The notes: generated by a model from the sequence alone, not told the origin. A DNA stretch of 64,000 nt from Plantago major (GCA_026545765.1 CM048844.1:68590035-68654034); one strand, 5' to 3'. Shown: positions 10,141 to 23,176, counted from the stretch's first letter. Program-made: numbers and translations.

Positions 10141-13100
10141 ATGGGCGGTACGTCTCCGATCCAATTTCTCTTCAATGCCGATTTCTCTTCGATTCATATT
10201 CACTTTTGTCTGAATTATCATGTTAAACCCTATGAATAGATCATCTGCTCTCATTAATTATCAATCAGTAGCTAGGTTTCGATATATGATTAGTTTAATT
10301 AACTGCTTTTCAGTTTCTGTTAGTTAATTTTAGGGCCAATTTCGCAACTCGTTGCTCTCCGGCTTTGTTCTCTTCTGACTTGTTTGCTTAATTTATTGCT
10401 GTTAGGGGTTTTTGTTCTTTATAGGACTGTGATTGAGTTCATTTGTGGTTTCATAGGTATAATAAGGATTGGATTGTTTCCGTGATTATTTGTCACTTAG
10501 ATTTTCATTCGATGAAGTTGCTCACATATAAATGCTTGATTATTGGAATCCAATATGGTTTATGAACAAAATAATGGTTATTTCTGTATTTGATTTAAGT
10601 TATTATCCAGAGCTATCTGGGTTTTTTGACATGTTTCCTTCTGATTTTTTATTGTATTGGAATCCGTAATACTATTGATGATGGCTCGATGTATGATTTT
10701 CTGTTAGTTTTAGCTTATGTATGATGTTTTCTGTTTTCTGATTGATTTGTTTACAAAGTTCTTCATTCTGAACTATTTGCTCTGTTAGTTCATGCTAATA
10801 CAATTGGGGTTTTGTCTATACAGATAATAATGATGGTCCTTGCTCAACTCACCTCATAGATGGGGATGGTACGTTTAATGCAACAGGTGTTGAACAGTTC
10901 ATGAAGGATGTTAAGCTGGCCGAATGTGGGCTTTCTTATGCCGTAGTAGCCATTATGGGTCCTCAGAGTAGTGGTTAGAACTTATTCATAACTCCCTGCT
11001 CTTTATTTTTGTTTAAGGCCACATTCATGTTGAACTCGACTGGATTATATATTTTTTTGATTCAGATTGAACTTATTGTTTGACGGGTAACATCGAATGT
11101 TAGTACAAGTTAAAAGTCCTCATTCTAGGTGACACTACGACACCTGTTTTGGAGAGGGCATTGGACTTTGTTCTACTTTGATGTTAAACCATTGCTTCCG
11201 ACTACTAATCATTTATGCCTTTTCAATATCTTCAAAATTTTGACAGGAAAAAGTACATTATTGAATAACCTTTTCCGCACCAACTTTAGGGAAATGGACG
11301 CTTTTAAGGGGAGGTATGCACATCTGACTCTTTTCACTTCTTTTTTGCTATTTAATCTGAATGTACTGATATCGTTTGAATATACTGATATTGTTAGGTC
11401 CCAAACCACAAAGGGAATATGGATGGCACGATGTGTTGGCATTGAACCTTGTACTATTGTAATGGATTTAGAGGGTACTGATGGAAGAGAACGAGGAGAG
11501 GTTTGTATAAATTTCTGCGTGGCGCATTATGTCTTGCTGTGTGATGTGTGCAATTCATGTTATACTGCCAGCATGTCCTTCCATTGGCCACTCATTCACA
11601 TAGAAATACAATTGTTCCATATCACTTCTCAGTTTCAAATCTTTTGTTGAGACTACAGCTATATTTTTTTCTGCCTTGAGAATAGATACATCATGGAGAT
11701 ACCATCCTCTCTAGCCAATGGATTTGTGTAGTTTTCCCGTCATATGATACCATCCTCTCTAGCCAATGAATGTGTAATTTTCCTGTCATATAGAAGTCTG
11801 GGTAGTGCATCATTTTAAGAATCTTCAATTTCTTTTTGAAATGTATTACCAGACAATTCCATCTTGGACAACATTCTAATAGATGAATTTGATTTTGTAC
11901 TACTAGTAGGTTTCTTTATAACATCACTGCTCATGCTCATTTTGTATTTTCAGGATGATACTGCATTTGAGAAACAGAGTGCTCTTTTTGCACTTGCTGT
12001 ATCAGATATAGTGCTGATAAATATGTAAGATTCTTGCATATCATTACAAGTGATCTACATGGTAAGTTGAACTACATGTCTGACCTTTTATATTTCCAAA
12101 ACGCTCTGTACAGGTGGTGTCATGACATTGGGCGTGAGCAGGCTGCAAATAAACCTCTCCTGAAAACTGTTTTTCAGGCAAGGATCAGTGTGCTATTTGG
12201 GAACATTTATAATACTACAAATTGTTTGCTGATTTATCTTTATGGCGAGCAGGTTATGATGAGATTATTTAGCCCACGGAAGACAACTTTGATGTTTGTG
12301 ATTCGTGATAAAACTCGGGTATGCAGTATGCTCTGCCTCCTCTATCCCTCTCTTTTCCTCATCTTCTATTTTCAACGTTGTATCCATTTTAGCCATGATA
12401 TTTTGAGACCTGATCCCTTCTATTGAAATTTTGATTGTTGCAGACACCTTTGGAGAATTTGGAACCAGTACTGAGGGAAGATATTCAAAAGGTACTATTG
12501 GCACCATTTTTATGTTATTATTTTGTTTTTTCTTAAATTTTATATTAGCAGCTTATACATCTATATTCATGTAATTCGTTGCCGTTGTGAGTGATGGAAA
12601 CCTGTAAGAATCCTTCATATTAGTAGATCAGTTAGTGTTTCAGGTTATTTCATATTCTAGTTCAGTTAGAATTTCTATTCTCTGATACTTCATCTATACT
12701 TTAGTAGCATTCTCGATTAATTTGATTGCCATATGCAAGTCTATCTCATATCTGTATTGTTGATGCATCTTGATTATTCCCTTTGAATGTGTTGCCATTC
12801 TATATCATGCTTATTGCTCACATCTCTCAATCTCATTTGTTTTGCACACTTTCTGAAGATATGGGATGCTGTTCCTAAGCCAGAAGCTCACAGGGAAACT
12901 CCATTAAGTGAATTTTTCAATGTAAGCGTTGTTCATTGTTTTAAGTTTCATCATGCTGCAAAAGAGTTGTCAATTTAAGTACTCAAAGTTTGAATAAGTT
13001 TCCTTCATAATGTTTGATGGCAGGTAGAAGTTGTTGCTCTCTCTAGTTATGAAGAAAAGGAAGAGCAATTTAAGGAGCAGGTTGGCTGTTTTGAATTATT

Positions 13101-16100
13101 GAAACTTACAATTTTGACATGTTCCACGATGAAAAGTTGTTTTTCCTACTTTTGGCTTATTCATCTCTGTGTGTAATATGTAAATGGATTGTGGGAGGAA
13201 AAAAATAAAAAATAAATAAATACACAAACATTCATAATTGTTATAGACTTTGCATTTGGTTAATGTTTCTATTCTTTTTTTTTTTTTTTACTCTTTTGTT
13301 GAAGGTTGCAAACTTGAGACAACGATTTTTTCATTCTATTGCTCCTGGTGGGCTTGCTGGTGATAGGCGTGGTGTAGTTCCTGCTTCAGGTTTTTCATTC
13401 AGTGCGCAACAAATATGGAAGGTTATTAAAGAGAACAAAGACCTTGACTTACCTGCGCACAAGGTTAGGATTTGCTTAATTCTTATTTCTGCCACACTCC
13501 TTAGATTATCCGTCGTGTTAGTCCTCAAGCCTAAACATGTTTTTTATTCATTTGTAGGTTATGGTTGCCACTGTTCGTTGTGAAGAGATTGCGAATGAAA
13601 AATTCTCTTCTTTCATTTCAAACGAGGTGTTTATTCTATGACATGTGTAAAACTTCCCTTTGAGGTTATTCTCACATTTTCACTGGTAATTTAAGTAATC
13701 ACCACGTTGATCGATTCCTATGTAGGAATGGCGTGAATTAGAAGAAATTGTTCAATCACAACCAGTGCCAGGATTTGGGAAGAAGCTCTCTTCAATTCTT
13801 AATGTTTGTCTATCAGAGTGAGTGAAAAGGAAAAATAATGCATTTATCCTTCCTTTCCTGGTTTCTCAGATCATTAAATTTAAATGCATGCAAACCTGCT
13901 GTTTTGTGGGTGACAAAAAGAAAGTTCCAAATTTTGAGTGACATTGATGGTTGTGGTATACGCAAAGTATTGCAGAATTTTTTTAACTTGTAATGACATG
14001 TGTAACATAACATCTCTAAATATACTTTGCAAGTTTGTGTAGTCTTCACCACAAGCTTTTACTCTTGAAGTCAAGGTGTTAGATCTTGGCTAGTTTGTGG
14101 ATAACTGGACAACATATGTGGTTCTGCTCTGTCTTTGTACTTGGCCAAAATAGATTTTTGGACGGGATTCTGTTATGGATGTATCTGAAAGATCTGTGCT
14201 AATTCCTATAAAGAGATTATATGGAATTTACATGACCAAGTAAATATAATGTGATTGACAAACCATTAGCCCACTCTTTCAAATCAGATTGCTTCTAATT
14301 CTTAGTTTCTGACTGCAGTAGATATGATTTTGAACGCCTATGTTCTATTTTTCTCACTTTTGTCTTATGTTTCAAATTCGGTCTCATGCCGAGCTATTTT
14401 ACTTCTTACACTTTGAACGTCTAATATTTATTGCTATTTTTGTTGTTGGTATCTCCCTTGAGTCATCGCCTCAGTTTCGTCTTCTCAATCTAAACGTAAA
14501 CCAAACGCCAAGACTTCTCATCCAAACAAAGGACATTCTAACTTGCATGCAGGGTCCAATTAATGAGTTACCCCACCTGATGACGTTCATGTCAATTTGC
14601 ACATCTCATGCTGTTTCAATCAAACTTTCTGGTGAAAATTGAAAATCTGTCCTGGTCTACTTGTGCACTAAACCTCTAAGAATATGGCTGCCAAGATCTC
14701 TTTGTGGAATTCTATTTTAATTTACTTTGTGAGATGAACTTGTTCCAGTTTATGAGTATTTTTTTGTTTTGGACTTCCATAATAGGTATGATTTTGAAGC
14801 CACATACTTTGAGGAAAGTGTTAGATCTTCTAAGCGGAAACAGCTGGAAGAGAAACTTTTGCAAGTAAGCTTTGCATTATTATTTTTTCAAGTGTTAGAT
14901 CTTCTAAGCATTGCAAGTAAACAGTTAAAGATAGTTTTGTAGCGCTTTGTGTTTCTTCCATCTCATTCTTGGTGGCCCTCTGGTCTTTCCTGTGTATATG
15001 GTTGTTTGCTGTGGCTTTTTGACTGCCTATATCCCATGTGCAGTTACGTGTGCGTCCACTGATGCTATTTAGTTAAAATGTTATCTGCGTCTGGTAGAAC
15101 GCCTAATATTGATGAAAAACCTAGAGTTGAACTTTCGTGTCATAAAATTTTGTGCTTTTGATTCTGTTACAATTTATGCGGTAAAACTAGATAATGATCT
15201 AATCTGTTAAAAGTTCTCGATGACTCCATCCAAATTTAAATATTTGTGCTGTTTAATTGCTTAACGAATAACTAAGCACTATGATTTCATGCCATACCCT
15301 CACAATGGTGGAGATTTATATTCTTCATAATTAGGCTTATTGTTATTGTTTTGTTAAATATTTTCTTTTGTGGATCAACTTGAACTAAGATCAATGGTCA
15401 TGGGCAAATGAATAGATATATTCCTGAAAAAAGTGGATATATGAAGTCCTGCTTTTGAGATCTTTGTAACTGCAAACATTTTTAGATTTTCTTCATTTGA
15501 GATTCAATCTGAATCAAAGGTAGTTTAGGATCTTTCTTTTTTCTTTTCTTTTCTTTTTTGCGTTTTATTTGGACACAGTGTAATACATGAGCATCTATAT
15601 GCCTCCTAACAATCCTTCTCCAGCTACGCCTTATGTTGTCTTGCATGGCGACTGTTCAGCGAGTGATTTATGTATGTCTGACTTATTTGATATCACCATA
15701 CATTTTTTTATTGATATATCAAGAGTTGTCCTGCACATTTGGCAGGTGGATGTTCAAATAGTTACATGTGTACTGATAGACACAGTTATTATTTGTCTTT
15801 TTCCCTTATTTATCTCTTACAATCTCTGCATCCCTTAATTTTTTCTTTTGGCTGTATTAGCTTGTCCATCCAGCATATCAATTCATGTTGGGACACATAC
15901 GCTCTGGAACCTTAGAGAAATTCAAAAATGCATTTAATAGTGCTTTGGATGAGGGGAAAGGATTTGCTGCGGCTGCCCGTGACTGCACCAAGTATTTTAT
16001 GTCCCAGTTTGATGTATCATCTGCAGGTACAATTGTTGCTTATATGGGCTATTTTAAGCTGTGTATATTATCTTTTGTTGTTTGGTGTTATGTCCGACAA

Positions 16101-19100
16101 GGAGTCTGCAATGACATTTGTTTAGTTTGTGAGAGTCCATGTTACTGGTTTCCTTTGAAACATATAACCACGAGTATAGATTAGTTTGATCTAAATTTGA
16201 TATGAATGTGCAAATTATTTTTAATAGATTTGATAAAGAATATGATGTAATGACCAAGGAATATGTGGTGAAGACTTTATGTACGAGTTCCCCTGATTTA
16301 CATTCTGGTTGATGTAGTTTCCTCAAATTAATTGCACTGCATTGTCAATAATTTTATGCAAGTAAACTTGTCACCTTCCTTCTGCCAGAGGGTTGCTCCT
16401 ATTGCAAAGACACCCTAGCTACTCTCCTTTATCCTTGAAATCTGAATATAATATCAAATCTGCCTTCATATATGGCATTAAGCTCTTCCAGATGCAAAAG
16501 AATTTGGAGTTGTCACAGTCTGTCACAGATGAGTAGGGTTTATATGCATATCGAGTATTTGGCCACGGATTGCTGCATATGTGTTCCTACTGAATCTCCC
16601 TTCTAGTAGTTTTATATCTATAAGCATTCATGGAGGCTATGCATATGGTGATTACCATGATTCAGTAGTACAAATTATAAAGGTTAAGATTTTATTATAA
16701 AGGCTTTGTACAATTTTAGACAAACAATCATGGACTTTGATCTACATTTAGAAGTAGTTTTAATGATATTTCAAACTAGTGGTATCAGAGTCCTATAATC
16801 TTGCTAAACAGGAAGCCGGGATGAATAAGCTTATCATCGTTAGTACTGAAAGAGTAGTTACCTGTTATATTTCAGTGCATTATTGAGAAACTTAGAAAAG
16901 TGATAATACCTGGAGCAAGCAGTGAAGTTATTATGAGCACCTAACAGTAGCTCTGGAGTCTGGATGCATAAACTTATCAGACTTCATATTCTGGAATCAG
17001 CAAACCCTGGTTAGATAGATTTGGTGAAATTCTTTTTGATGAATTTAGCATAGCGAATCTGGATAATTGTTAGGTTGGGGTTTATATAAAGAAATATCTG
17101 CACCCTGTTTAGATTTTACTCTGCAATTAGAGGAAAAGAGCTAATGTTTGTTTTTCCAGTAGCTAAGCATCATATTCTTTTAATCAAGATGATTTTTATA
17201 TTTCATTTGATATAATCTCAGATATTTTCTTTTAATCAAGATGAGTGAATATTTCATTTGATATTATCTCAGATGCTGACATTGACCAAGCTAACTGGGA
17301 CTCTTCTAAAGTAAGAGATAAACTCCAGCGTGATATAGATGCACATGTTGCTGCTGTTCGGGAAGCAAAGTTGTCCGAACTGACAAGCCTGTATGAGGTA
17401 AGATTTCTGCCTTGTTATCTATATGGTTTCTTTGTATTTTTATCCCTATTTCTTTGTATGTTATGCCGTGGTGTATTGCCCAATTTTGAAATGATTAGGT
17501 AGTAACTCGTCTCATAGTGGAAAAGAGTTTGAAAGAGTTGGATTCATGTTGTAAAATGTGTATTGCTGTATGTGTTTATGCCGTACCTTTTAACTGATCA
17601 GATTCATTTGCAGGCAAAACTGAACGAGGCATTATCTGGACCAGTCGAGGCTTTGTTAGATGGGGCTAGTGATGATACATGGCCTGCGATAAGGAGACTT
17701 CTGCAGCGTGAGAGTGAAACAGCTGTGTCAGGATTTGCTAGTGCACTTTCTGGTTTTGAAATGGACGATGTAACAAAGGAAAAGATGCTTTCGAGGTTGG
17801 AGGCTCATGCTAAAGGTATAGTTGAAACAAAGGCAAAAGACGAAGCTGGAAGGGTTTTGATCCGTATGAAAGACAGGTATTGCTGAGCTTTGTTATGATA
17901 ACCTAGTGTCCTTCAAATATTGAGTTCCTGACCACATATATACTTTGCCATGGTAATTCTTTTTATCCAGGTTTGCAACATTATTTAGCCATGATTCGGA
18001 CTCAATGCCACGGGTTTGGACTGGGAAGGAAGATATTAGAGTGATCACTAAAACTGCACGCTCTGCTGTATGATATTCTACTATTGATTGCTGTTGGGAG
18101 TATCTTTTTTCTTATTATATGTTATGTAATTCTTAATTTTGCTTGGTGCCCAGTCTTTGAAGCTGTTATCTGTTATGGCTGCTGTACGATTGGAGGATAA
18201 TCCTGATAGCATTGACAAAACCTTGGCCCTTGCTCTTGTGGATCCCAAGGCTTCAACATCTACAAATAGGGGTCTTTCAGTGGACCCTCTTGCCTCAAGC
18301 AGTTGGGAGGAGGTACCTAGCTATAGTTATCACCACTTTTTATCCATCTTTATAATTTAAGTTAGATTGTCTTTTGCTACCGTAGGTTTAAGGTTTCATT
18401 TCGTGCTGGTATCTTTTGGGCCAACAAAAAAATGGAACGTTTTCGAGACTTCTGAAACAAAATCTGTTGAAGCAGGAATAATTTCCAATTGTTTTACAGA
18501 ATTTCCAACTCACATGTTTTCATTTCTCTAGAATGGATGGTATAATACTTTTGCAGTCTCTGTAAACAGCTAATCACTTTTCACATGTATTAAACCACTA
18601 GTATTTAATTGGTACTTCTTGCTGATGAGAGTAGTGTTTTGTTTGCTAATTTTTTACTTCTATCTCATTCCCAAACGTTTTTGCTTTGTAGCATTCTTAA
18701 TAATCAGTATACCTCTGTACACTTAATTTATGTTCATTAAACACTTGTCTGCTTTTAGAGTATAAAGTTCTAGCTGCTGTATTATGCATGACTGCTGCAT
18801 CTGAATGAATGTTCTATGCTGCATTATACTTTGCTCATGGTTGCACTAATGTTCCCAGGTCCCGTCTTCAAAAACCTTGATAACACCTGTCCAGTGTAAA
18901 TCTCTGTGGAGGCAATTTAAAGCTGAAACAGAATATACTGTGAGTCAAGCTATCGCTGCCCAGGTAACTTCTCTTTCAGAATGCTCCAGAAAGTTTTGGC
19001 TATGTGTTGTATTTAGTGCTTGCATGGATTTAATTTGTGTTGCCTCGGTAGTTACAAATGATGTGTGTTATATTCAATTTTCCAAGTGACTCCGTTGGTT

Positions 19101-20026
19101 GTTTTTTCCTCACATGATATGTTTACTTCTCAACCTCAGGAGGCTAGCAGGCGAAACAACAACTGGATGCCACCTCCATGGGCAATTGTTGCCTTACTTG
19201 TGTTGGGCTTTAATGAATTTATGACCCTTTTGAGGTACTTTATAGTGTAGATTTCTATCTAAACTTCATCGGTTCATCCTACACCACAGTTATGCTATGG
19301 GTCTTCAATCCTTAGTATCTAATTTGATTGCCTTTAATTTCTTCTTTTTGTGGTTATGCTTTTATGGACAGGAACCCGTTGTATTTGGGTGTCATTTTTG
19401 TTGGCTTTCTGTTAGTAAAAGCGCTTTGGGTACAACTGGACATCTCTGGTGAATTCCGCAATGGAGCTGTAAGGAACCTTTCTCTGTTTATGTATCCCGC
19501 TCTTTCAACCTAGAATATATTGTTGTGAAGTATTCATTTATGCTGTGTAACTTTGACATCATACTCATTTCAAATGTATTGGGTCCGGATGTTAAATAAA
19601 TTGCGCTTGGCATGGATAGCCGGTTTTGTTTATGTACTTTAGGGAGTTCCATATAAGTTTCTGAAAGAGATTTATTGTCTTGCTCGGAACCATATTTCCC
19701 TTCCATGCAATGATTGTGTTGCATTGACATAAAGTTTGTTTTGTTGAATACTGGTTTTAATCTGCATAATCTTCCTTTGGCTGCAGCTACCTGGAATCCT
19801 CTCCATATCCACCAAATTTCTCCCCACTATCATGAACCTTCTGAGGAAACTTGCAGAGGAAGGACAGACGCCTGCGAACACTGGTCCTCACCACAATGCT
19901 CCAAATCCACCGAATACCACACAAAGTGGACCAAGTAATCTGTCTTCAAGTGCCTCCTCTGAGGTAGTTTCATCAGAAAATGGGGCGGAATACTCTAGTC
20001 CGTCAGTACATCATAAAGCACAGTAG
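10141..20026 (+). CDS. RHD3: RHD3/SEY1-type atlastin-like GTPase, complete 23-exon gene
   Basis: Encodes a dynamin-superfamily GTPase which in Arabidopsis (ROOT HAIR DEFECTIVE 3) fuses ER tubules homotypically. Coding exons as read: 10141-10147, 10824-10973, 11247-11313, 11398-11500, 11954-12024, 12114-12177, 12253-12318, 12444-12491, 12859-12921, 13024-13080, 13305-13463, 13558-13626, 13726-13817, 14786-14864, 15861-16026, 17273-17397, 17614-17876, 17971-18067, 18154-18312, 18859-18963, 19140-19234, 19372-19468, 19787-20026. They sum to 2442 nt, 813 aa plus stop, close to the 802 aa of Arabidopsis RHD3. Visible motifs: P-loop GPQSSGKST (48-56, split by an intron), switch DLEGTDG (98-104), RDKTR (172-176), and two hydrophobic helices (about 684-702 and 704-722) forming the ER hairpin. 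The C-terminal tail is Ser/Asn/Pro-rich and faces the cytosol by analogy. The start gives MGDNNDG before conserved LIDGDG. Intron 6 uses a GC donor; the other introns are GT-AG. RHD3 versus an RHD3-like paralogue cannot be decided here. Confidence 0.95.
12178..12252 (+). other. GC-AG intron in the RHD3-like gene
   Basis: Intron 6 begins GCAAGG after TTTTTCAG and ends GCGAGCAG before GTTATGATG. The protein joins as [12 protein letters not shown], matching the family exactly. No GT donor restores this reading, so a minor-class GC donor (U2-type GC-AG) is used. The rest of the donor (CAG/GCAAG) is strong, as is usual for GC-AG introns. Confidence 0.85.
17174..17275 (+). repeat. Tandem duplication of a 3' splice-site region before exon 16
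   Basis: Two adjacent copies, about 49 bp each and 53 bp apart (17174-17222 and 17227-17275). Both contain TTCTTTTAATCAAGATGA, then ATATTTCATTTGATAT and the acceptor ATCTCAG/AT. Only the second acceptor gives the conserved reading into [17 protein letters not shown]. The first could act as a decoy acceptor. Confidence 0.7.
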
Positions 20027-20400
20027 TGAAAAAGCTGCCGACTTGTCTGAAGAATCCATCCTCCATAATTGTTTGGAACATAATGATTTGAGCACTAATG
20101 GTTGGTGGTGAGAGGTTTAAAACCTAGCAGTGAGGAATCAAACAGTGAGAAGGATGATGATATTGTCTTTTACTTTTGCTGTCCACAGTTTATCGACCAC
20201 TATTTAAGTCGATTGTATTGTAGAAAACCAGGTTCATATTGGCCTGGCTTTGATGGTAATTCTGCTTACGGTTCGGTTTTTGTATCATTAGAAGTTAAAA
20301 AGTCTTCAGGTTGTATTTATCTATACTGGAAACTTAAGAACCCATTTTGTACTGAAAGAGAAGTGTGATATTTGTATAAGCTTAATTTGCTTTTTCTCAT
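20027..20400 (+). other. 3' untranslated region of the RHD3-like gene
   Basis: Follows the TAG at 20024-20026. It has a composition similar to the coding exons until about 20370, then turns AT-rich. No perfect AATAAA was seen; GAGAAATAATTTTG near 20412 is the nearest A/T-rich candidate. The poly(A) site is unknown. Confidence 0.45.
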
Positions 20401-20559
20401 TTTTCAAAATTGAGAAATAATTTTGTCATTTTCATTCCTTTTCGATTTTTATCAATGCGAATTTCTAATGGAGTTTAAATTTATTGTTTAATTTAGAATT
20501 TAAATATATAATAAAAGTGGTGACCTATATGATAAAAAAGGCATGCCATATAGGCAATA

Positions 20560-21490
20560 TATGATGTGTCATCTCTTTGAATTTCATACAGTTTCATTCA
20601 TAAAATTAAAGCAAAAAGAAAATAGTAATTTACAAGTGTACAATTTATTTTTGGTATATTAACTGTATACATAGTTTTTATTAAATCACATATAAATAAA
20701 TCTACAAAACTCTAAAAAATATTTTGAATATATATTTGGATTCACCGCGACAAGACGAATTCATAGACACCAATCTTATATATTATTATTAATTAAATAA
20801 ATTATTTATATATTAAAATTAAAAAATAAATTTGTTAAATGAAATCTATTGGTTGTGTAAATTTAAATTTGAAAAATAAGTCATGGAACATTTTATTCTT
20901 GACAATGCAATGCACCTTATAAATTCCACTATTTATATTTTTAATATGTTCACTACATATATAACTACATATATAATTTTTATTAAATCACATATAAGTT
21001 AATCTACAAAACTCCGAAAAATATTTTGAACATATATTTCGATTCATCACGACGAAACGAATCCATAGACACCAATTATAAATATACTTATTAATAAATA
21101 TTTTATTCATTAAAATAAGATATAAATTTATTAAATGATATATATCGATTGTGTAAATTTAAAATTTGAAAATTAACTATGGAACATTTTCATATTCAAA
21201 ATGCAATGCACCTTATAAATTTCACTATTTATTTTTAATATTTTGACTGCATAGTATATAGGTTTTATTTAGTCCCATATGAATTTATCTGCAAATCTCT
21301 AAAAAATATTTTAATTAATTAAATAAATCATTTATTTATTAAAATAAATATAAATTTATTAATGAAATTTATAGTTGTAGACATTTACATGAACTTATCT
21401 ACAGAACTCTTAAATATATTTATGCATATATTAGATTCATCGTAACAAGACGAATCCATAGACAACAATTTGAATATTATTATTAATTAA
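20560..21490 (-). repeat. Array of the ~300-bp repeat family, inverted orientation
   Basis: At least three degenerate units whose landmark, GACGAATTCATAGACACCAA or close variants, occurs near 20755, 21055 and 21450. Each is preceded by ACATATAAATTAATCTACAAAACTC-type and AAATATTTTGAACATATAT-type blocks, the reverse complements of the units at 5085-5300 and 6541-7170. A fourth partial unit lies near 21240-21310. The array lies 3' of the RHD3-like gene, the other copies 5' of it. Confidence 0.6.
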
Positions 21491-21551
21491 ATAAATTATT
21501 AAATAATATAAAATAAAATATTGGAGTTTTAAAAATAGAGTATTTATTAAA

Positions 21552-21662
21552 TATTAAATATTGTCAAAGCGTTTGTAGCCGAGTGGCAAGCTGAGTCACT
21601 CCGTACCCAAGAGGTCACGAGAGAATTTATTGATCGTAAAGTTGTCCAATACTAAATATTGT
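21552..21662 (+). mobile_element. tRNA-derived SINE fragment
   Basis: A box-A-like segment TTGTAGCCGAGTGGCAAGC lies at about 21583-21601 (A-box consensus TRGCNNAGTNGG), followed by CCAAGAGGTCACGAG, which resembles the start of a B-box region. It is flanked by 13-bp imperfect direct repeats TATTAAATATTGT (21552-21564) and TACTAAATATTGT (21650-21662), as expected for target duplications. The body is only about 85 bp, so the copy is short or deleted. It cannot fold as a complete tRNA. Confidence 0.5.
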
Positions 21663-21740
21663 AATTGTAATATTTTATCTAAAAAAAATATATATTGAAT
21701 ACTGCTCCATTCATTTAAAATGAAATTAATAGTTATTGAG

Positions 21741-21839
21741 ATGTCCAATTATAATTTTGACATTACGGTTGAGCAGAGCCCGAATATGGGCGTTATTAGT
21801 GTTGTTGTTAGGGATCATGAGGGCAATGTTATTGTTTAG
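21741..21839 (+). pseudogene. Relic of an RNase H-like domain
   Basis: A 32-codon open stretch reading MSNYNFDITVEQSPNMGV, then ISVVVRDHEGNVIV and a stop. The VVVRDHEGNV segment matches the start of plant RNase H-like domains found in LINEs, and resembles GVVARDSYGR of the relic at 1430. Nothing else of the element is recognisable nearby. Confidence 0.45.
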
Positions 21840-22689
21840 CGTCAAAATTTTATGTCTTATGACTGTTGAAACTAACCCGAATAAGTTTCATATAATTTTG
21901 ATATTTCATACATGAACTAAAAGTAAAAATATTTAATGAAAATATTAAACATAGTTGACTTCAAACTTTAAATAAACGGAGCATTTTTTCAAATATTTCA
22001 ATTTTTATAAGTGGCGTTTTATATATAATTTACTGATATAAAAAATATATGGAAAGAAATCACTAAATATTCGTCATTACAAAAAGGTAAATGAGAAAGA
22101 AAAAGGAAAAGAAACAAAAGAAAATGAAAAAAATTAAGGAAAGAAAGTAAATAATAATTAAAAAAGAGAACAAGAAAAAAGAGCTCAGTCATACTCGACG
22201 AGAAACTGCTGTGGGTCTCTTTAGTCTGACGAGATGTTGACCATCTCCAGTGAGATAAACGTTGATGGTCTGATGCTTTGTAATTTGATGATAATTCCGT
22301 GCAGTTTGGAATAATTATCGAGTTTAAGAGGACTATTTGATAATAATTTGGGCAAATGTTGAAAAAGTTTACAAGGATGCAACTCATACAAATTTATAAT
22401 ATTTTGACAGGAACAGACGTTTAAAGTTATTTTAGTTTGTATTCTATGGGTGAAGTTTGATTTAATGGGTTTCACTTTGATACATCCTCGTGTAACATCA
22501 AACCTTAGTTAGAAAAAAATCATATACAATAAGATATTAAATTTTACATCATATGTATATAAAGGATAAACAATTCCTATTATAGATTCCAGCGCATACA
22601 TTTTCTACGCATGTAAGTTATAACAATTAACAAGAATTGAAGACACTGTTGAGGTGTCATTGCAGTCTATATATGACTACACATGTATC
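21840..22689. other. Intergenic, nothing recognised
   Basis: AT-rich, with a purine-rich tract at about 22090-22180. Open frames here show no domain similarity. Confidence 0.45.
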
Positions 22690-22936
22690 AGTCAATTTAT
22701 TTTTAAACAGGCCAGATTCTGTTCAAACCAAATTTAAACCCGTTTGAAATAATAAAAAGTTCAGGTCCAGGTCAGGCATATACTCGAACCCGTTCCGTAC
22801 CTTCGTAAAACAAGACCCGAACCTCAACATTAGATGGTTAAGTTAGTAAAAAGTACATTTTTTCGGGGGAGGGGGGTGCTGGGGTGGGTGCCAAGAAAAC
22901 CACCGTAACATGTAAAATTATGTTTGTAAAATAATA

Positions 22937-23176
22937 CTCCCTCCATCCCGGATTCAACTTTCCGCAGGCCCGAGCATAAATTTAAGAGAAGAGTGAATAA
23001 AGTAGGATAAATAGTAGTCAAGTATGAAATAGATTGAATAAAGTAGGAGGGATCATGAAAAAGTATGATAGAGGGTGAATAAAGTAGGAGATAAATTTTC
23101 CATTTAAGGGATGAAAAATTGAAATTAGGACGTTCTAAAATAGAATCCAGGGGTGTTGAATTCGGGACCAATGGAG
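22937..23176. mobile_element. Stowaway-like MITE in R1 copy 2
   Basis: A 240-bp element with left end CTCCCTCCATCCCGGATTCA and right end TGAATTCGGGACCAATGGAG, flanked by TA. R1 copy 1 has the empty site in its A-rich tract near 2795-2805. No coding capacity. Confidence 0.72.

Noticed and set aside
12178-12252. A broken splice site in the RHD3-like gene
   Set aside because: The missing GT is explained by a strong GC-AG intron, and the protein is uninterrupted with that splice.
21580-21640. A tRNA gene (box A-like TAGCCGAGTGG)
   Set aside because: No cloverleaf or complete B box can be formed, and flanking 13-bp repeats point to a SINE copy.
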